Made by a program: the position numbers and the translations under genes. The notes beneath the pieces were generated by a model that saw nothing but the letters and a program-made list of their open reading frames with translations, had not been told where the DNA came from and ran no database searches. A stretch of DNA of 64,000 nt from Nymphaea colorata (lineage: Eukaryota; Streptophyta; Magnoliopsida; Nymphaeales; Nymphaeaceae): the NCBI RefSeq assembly GCF_008831285.2, contig NC_045138.2, positions 13,094,571 to 13,158,570 on the forward strand. The letters run 5' to 3'. Position 1 is the first letter of the stretch. Each line of letters opens with the position of its first letter. This document shows, piece by piece, positions 59,278-64,000 of the stretch.

Positions 59278-61666
59278 CTGATGGACCGTGTCATGATAGA
59301 AATTATTAACCTTCAAGGCATGAGTCAAGTTTCTAGTTAGTCCACCTGAAGCACCAATATTTGCACCAGCATATTCTTTATAAGGAAATGAACAGAGGTG
59401 CCCCACTGCAGCAACAAGCATCTCAACACGGATGAGGAAATTTTGAAAATCAGCAGCTTCTTCAGCGAATCAGCAGTCTTTATGAAACGAGACTTGGCAG
59501 CTAGAAAGACCATAACACCCTGAAAGCAAGACATGCCAACACGTTCTTAGTTACAATTGTTCAAACTAAACCTTTTCCAAGTAGTTATACTCTTTATAAA
59601 GAGATGAAAGTTTACTTCAGATTTTCAACCATTTCAAGTTTAAGTCAAACCCATTGCTGAAGGAAATACCGAAGGAATTTTTTTTGCCAGACAACTCAGC
59701 AGATCTAGGATTATAATGGAACATAAGTATCCAAATGAAAAGCCAACTTGGATGCACTTTTGTGTTCGTTGCTCCCAGCTTATCAAGAATCCATGGTGTT
59801 ACTGACTGCAGCACAAGAGTAGTGCACTCTATATAGTCAAAAGTATTGGGAAGGCCTAGGAAATGGACCTTCAAAAAGGACTAGGTGGGGCAAAGCAGGC
59901 CAAAAAGAAAGAGAATAAAAACAAAGAAGAGTATAAGTCAGGGAAAAGAAGAAGAAGAAAAGGAGAAAGGAAAACCTTTCTACATTTGCTGCCTAGACAC
60001 TACAGCCTGATAAAAACGTGGCTAACCAGGGCCTAGGCACACTTTTGACCCCATAGAATGTACTAGTCTACTAGATATAATGTGATATTTCAGTGTATGT
60101 ATATTTGTTTTAAAATGAATAGCCTGGTTAAGAAAGCAATTTCCCGATGAATCAAATTTAGACGAACTTTTACTTTATAGTACAGGAGAAAGAGCTAAAT
60201 CCCTAGAGAACTGATAAGACGGTTCAACCCAAACTTGACCATCTTGAATTACAATAACCATTTTGTGGAGACTTTAGTTGTCATCTTTTCAAGCACCTTT
60301 CTTAGAATCTTCACTGTTTCAAGAATACATCAGTACACTAATCTTGCTAACTCATCTTGGATATATAATAAACAACCTAAACTGACAGAAATAAGATTTC
60401 AATTTGAATAAACAACTAGTTGCACCATGACAATATTCAAAACTTAGGTATGTTGGTTATTATTGTCAAAACTTTAAAATTGTTAGCAACCATTAGTGCT
60501 TACTGCTCACGTCTCAAGAATCAAATTCCTGTACTTAATTAAAAAATTAAAAAAGGGCCAGTGACACTACCATTTACACCAACAATTCACATGTTTCATC
60601 ACCTTTTGGATGCATTACAATCCCCAACAATGTAGTAAGTTAGACAAATATGCTGTCAAAAGACTTTCTAAACAAGAAAGCCCAACATGCAACTTCCTAA
60701 AATTTTGAAAAATTTTCCCCACCAAACTGCATATGATGTGAAGACTTCCAAAGGTACCATGTTGCTAGAACTTCTTCAAAGAACCTCTCTCTCTCTCTCT
60801 CTGAGAAAAGGAAGCTTTTTCTCTAATGAAAGAACTAAAAGGTATCTTTTCCCAGATCTTAGAAAAATGATTTTGCAGATGGATTCTCTCTGCTTATGAT
60901 TTTGTAACTATTTGACTGCAATTAAATTTTGACATGATGTTTCAAGAATCACTTGGACTTCAACATATCAACAAAATGTAAAGCAAAGTTGGTAATTTTT
61001 CACAACAAAAATACTCGATGGCTCTTATTACAGAACTGCTATACTCTGCCTTCAGGCTAGTGTAACTTCCAGTTCCACTCGTGGTTCCAAGTCCAATTTC
61101 ATGCTTCATCTTTTGGTTACGAACACTGAACAGCTAATTGAAATAGAGGATGTTCAAACAATGTACAGGATACAACACTGATGGACGGAGAGAGGCAAAG
61201 CTTTCCTTATCTTCATACCTATTTCTGTGCTTTCATTGGTCATGGAGAAAGGGAATAGCATGATCTTTTCCACGAATTTTCTACTATGAGAATCATGGAA
61301 TCTTTGATCTTCATGCTACTAAGAGAGTCATCGACATGTACACATATGCACACAAGAGAGTGTGCTCAAATAGCAAAACTTCTCTCTCCTTGGACAATTT
61401 TGCAGTGATAGATTTGTTTGGTATTTGGATATATCTAGCCGATATGATTTCTTTCACAAGTAAAAAAGACAAGCCAAGAACAATAACCTATGACGTTCTC
61501 CAAGTAGATACACACCCATCAAGAGGTATGGCAGGAAAGCAGCATGTCATGAGACACCACAATGGTTTCAAAACTCTTACCATTTAAACTCAATACAACA
61601 GCACCGGGGCCTCCCACCCATGCAAGGCAAAGTGAAAGGAAATTGTAAATGACCCATGCTTCATAC
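59278..61666 (-). pseudogene. DUF300/TMEM184-like (LAZ1-family) membrane protein, two exons, frameshifted
   Basis: Two minus-strand exons match the plant DUF300 family, multi-pass membrane proteins related to organic solute transporter alpha and TMEM184. Exon 61516-61666 reads YEAWVIYNFLSLCLAWVGGP and GAVVLSLNG; after a one-base insertion near 61580 it reads VLKPLWCLMTCCFPAIPLDG. Exon 59278-59519 reads GVMVFLAAKSRFIKTADS; after a one-base loss near 59468 it reads AEEAADFQNFLIRVEMLVAA, PYKEYAGANIGASGGLTRN and VNNFYHDTVHQ. Length is 242 nt, one short of 81 codons. Junctions are GT-AG. Between them the exons for the RRCKQGCLQF and SYLY...ISY membrane parts are absent over about 2 kb, and neither the N-terminal exon nor the FAPTYHDYV tail was found. 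The gene is a fragment. The insertion creates a GGTAAGAG sequence that looks like a splice donor, but downstream family sequence argues for a shift. Confidence 0.8.
59520..61515. other. Interval between the two DUF300 exons, no exon seen
   Basis: AT-rich. A CT repeat (TCTCTCTCTCTCTCTC) lies near 60787-60802. I looked on the minus strand for the missing family segments and saw none. Confidence 0.5.
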
Positions 61667-62183
61667 CTGGAAGCACAGAAAATCCAGTTAAAATTCCAGA
61701 ATGCATGTATAATATAAAGCATATCATATAGCATACATGCTTAGAACATATACTTCAATTTATGTTAGTGATCAGTGAACTGATGGGATGATGATACAAG
61801 CACAAAACGTGATAAAGTTCATGAGGGCCTAAAACAAGTACCAGCCAAAAGAAGAACCACATAACAGTTTTAACTTTTAAAAGACTGATTATTCTAGGAC
61901 ACTTATATAAATGTTGCTCTAAAGAATGATCATCATCAATATAGAATATCAAAAGAATCAAATGCCAAGACCATAGAACAGATGCTCCACTTCCACTGCT
62001 GCCTGAGTGAAATGTAGTCCTTCTCAGGCCTGCATTTGTTCTTCCTGTCCAAAGGATGCCAGGAACTGCAGATTCCGTTCCTAGCATCTCTCTTTCTCAC
62101 GGTTTTATCTATGGTACAAGATGTACTAGAAAGGCACATGGTAAGCTTAAATGTCTTTCTCATTCAATTCAGATCTGAGCAAA

Positions 62184-62225
<42 letters not shown>

Positions 62226-62907
62226 ACTCTCTCTCTCTCTCTCCCTCTCTCTATAACTCACGTACAACGAACTGCCAAAAAAACACTACCAATCTAAGTG
62301 TCCAAGAAAACTCTGTGGTCACAAATGTGGTCTTTGCTTTTTCTGGCCAGGAAGAGACGTTCAAAGGTTTCTGAAGAATATCTTTTGGCGAATAAAATAT
62401 ATGTACAATATGTGTGATATATTTTTTAGTTTATTATAACATTGATATGATACATATAACATGTATAATAATGTCTATGTGTGTATAAAACGAAAACTTA
62501 AAAATGAAAATTTTAGTAATATGTTCCCTACAATTACATTATTAGTACCCCCGTTTTTCTGTAATATAGTAAATTTTGGTAATGGACTATAGAGTGTATG
62601 TGTGTGTGTGACTTTGTAGACATGGTCATTACTTTGTATACATGAATGACTCCATCAAACCCTGGGACTAGGCTAACTTGGCCAAAACTCTACTGTCACG
62701 GCCAAAACTTGGATCACTCAGCCTGGTCATGCAAAGCCAAGTCTTCCCATTTCCTGATTCTTCCATTTTATTGACCAGATTGGAGATTAAGCTACCAGGT
62801 CTCAGACAACTCAGTTGATTCGATCAAGTTATTAAACATGTATAAAAAATCAAGACAAAGATGAATTACAATCCTGCACGATTAAAACAAGACAAGGAAG
62901 AGATAAC
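61667..62907. other. Non-coding stretch between DUF300 and kinesin fragments
   Basis: A CT-rich run lies at 62187-62253. The minus-strand frame at 61936-62163 (SSTSCTIDKTVRKRDARNGI) looks partly protein-like and could be a tail exon of the kinesin, but I cannot support it. Confidence 0.4.
62187..62253. repeat. CT microsatellite
   Basis: Interrupted CT repeat of about 67 bp, with single interruptions at TTT, CAC and CCC. Confidence 0.9.
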
Positions 62908-63797
62908 CTCATTCACTTGAACACAATTTGTGATGCGCTTAGCTCTACCAGCGACTGCAAAGTCCCCCTTGTTTCATCAACATGAACCTATAGATAGATA
63001 ACTGATTGCATGTAACTATGAGCTTTAATGGAATTGATCAAAAGAAAATGCCTAGAAAAAACAGACTTAAGTTTTACCTCTTCAAGTGCAACAGTACAGA
63101 TAATGGAAGTCTTTGCATTGCCACCAAGAGCAGGCTGAAGAATTGCGGTGAGCTTGCTATCCCGGTAAGGAATATGTCCTCTGCAAAGATGGTATACCAG
63201 TGAGAAATTAGAGTCCTAATAATTATACCGCTAACAATGAAAATTTAATAGGACAAAGGGATACCTATACCAGACCTTTTCCTAACACCACTATCACTAA
63301 GTCTGTTGATAACATTAACAAGGGCCATTAAGCTTTTATTTTGTATTTTCCTTCCTTCAAACGTATGCCACCAGCACCAGTCTTTGAATAGGCTCTGAAC
63401 CAGCCAAATCTACCAAATTCTGGAAAAAAAGAAAAAGGTTTGTATTTTAAACATCCGATATACTCTAAATCAAAAAAGAAATACTAAGAACTATTATGAT
63501 CCCATATGCCATCATAGGAAACATATAGAAGATAGTTTCCAGAAGTGTGCTAGATCAGAAACCAAAACAAAGACACAAATAGCATCTTCAGTTGACCTAT
63601 CCCCAAATGCCACAGATTCTTCCCCTCAGCTTTCTATAACCTAAATTGAATCTCAACATTAACCTCCATGGAGAAAGTGTGGAAAGAGCTAATCATTAAC
63701 CTCCACGTAACTATGATCTGATCTCAACATTAACCTAGATCATTGATTTTTTCATTATAAACCACCACATATGAAACCCGAATCAAAAACTCACGAT
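62908..63797 (-). pseudogene. KIN-7-like kinesin motor fragment, four exons, frameshifted
   Basis: Four minus-strand exons with GT-AG borders match the C-terminal half of a kinesin motor domain, closest to plant KIN-7 (CENP-E-like) motors, ATP-driven microtubule motors. Exon 63735-63797 encodes REFLIRVSYVVVYNEKINDL. Exon 63265-63419 has NLVDLAGSE (switch II), then after a one-base loss near 63391 SKTGAGGIRLKEGKY, then after another near 63341 NKSLMALVNVINRLSDSGVR. Exon 63078-63180 encodes [20 protein letters not shown] and [14 protein letters not shown]. Exon 62908-62987 encodes VHVDETRGTLQ and, after a one-base loss near 62953, FAGRAKRITNCVQVNE. The exon with switch I (NxxSSRSH), expected between the first two, is not visible in about 315 bp. 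The P-loop would lie beyond the right edge. Intron positions look original, so this was never processed from mRNA. Confidence 0.85.
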
Positions 63798-64000
63798 CTG
63801 TTGTCTAGTTTCAGAAACACAAGCAAACATCAGAAGAGAGAACACCGATCTACCATTTTAAAGGTTGGTCTTTATAGCATTCTAGCAGTTATTCGTGCGA
63901 AAAACCAACATGACTACTAAGTGAATATGCCGAAAAACTTTCTTGGACAGCCAGATGGATAGCTCCTGGATTATTTGAAGAACCTTACATTATGAAAGTT
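63798..64000. other. Right edge, no exon recognised
   Basis: AT-rich sequence, presumably intron upstream of the kinesin exons on the minus strand. The ATP-binding P-loop exon is not here. Confidence 0.4.

Overview
The window is nuclear DNA of a land plant, very probably a flowering plant. It is AT-rich and intron-rich, with canonical GT-AG introns, long non-coding stretches, a kilobase-scale satellite and TA/CT microsatellites. Every recognisable coding piece belongs to a plant-type family: ABCG/PDR transporter, G-type lectin receptor kinase, type IA organellar-type DNA topoisomerase, DUF300/TMEM184-like membrane protein, KIN-7-like kinesin and a LINE ORF1 (DUF4283). The species cannot be named from this sequence. 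I found no complete, intact gene.

Layout. Positions 1-14262 are the right-hand part of a satellite array with a monomer of about 1.26 kb. Each monomer carries nested subrepeats of about 63 bp, and the right half shows a dimeric higher-order pattern of about 2.52 kb. From 14.3 to 19 kb lie a dispersed module (S1), two tandem duplications in AT-rich intron-like DNA, and the last three exons of a PDR-type ABCG transporter. From 20.3 to 20.8 kb is the start of a LINE ORF1. Repeat R1 occurs at 23.4-24.8, 35.6-36.1 (inverted) and 41.1-42.6 kb. Between the first two R1 copies lie a directly repeated 0.49-kb segment, a minisatellite, a GC-rich tract and a kinase-less G-lectin receptor pseudogene on the minus strand.

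From 37.9 to 55.3 kb the sequence is built from repeated modules. S3 (about 1.8 kb, with TATAGCGGTGAT-type motifs and a 32-bp-arm foldback) occurs three times. S1 plus S3 form a composite that is itself tandemly duplicated with an offset of about 5.2 kb. The right end holds fragments of three genes: two consecutive exons of a type IA topoisomerase (+), two exons of a DUF300 protein (-) and four exons of a KIN-7-like kinesin motor (-).

The coding pieces do not form a pathway. Each lacks expected exons, and nearly every conserved exon carries a single-base indel. Either the region is a graveyard of gene fragments and transposon debris beside a satellite block, or the assembly has residual long-read indel errors; both may hold. 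The most distinctive signals are the satellite's higher-order structure, the tandem S1-S3 composite with its foldback (lost from one copy), and the high density of short local tandem duplications.
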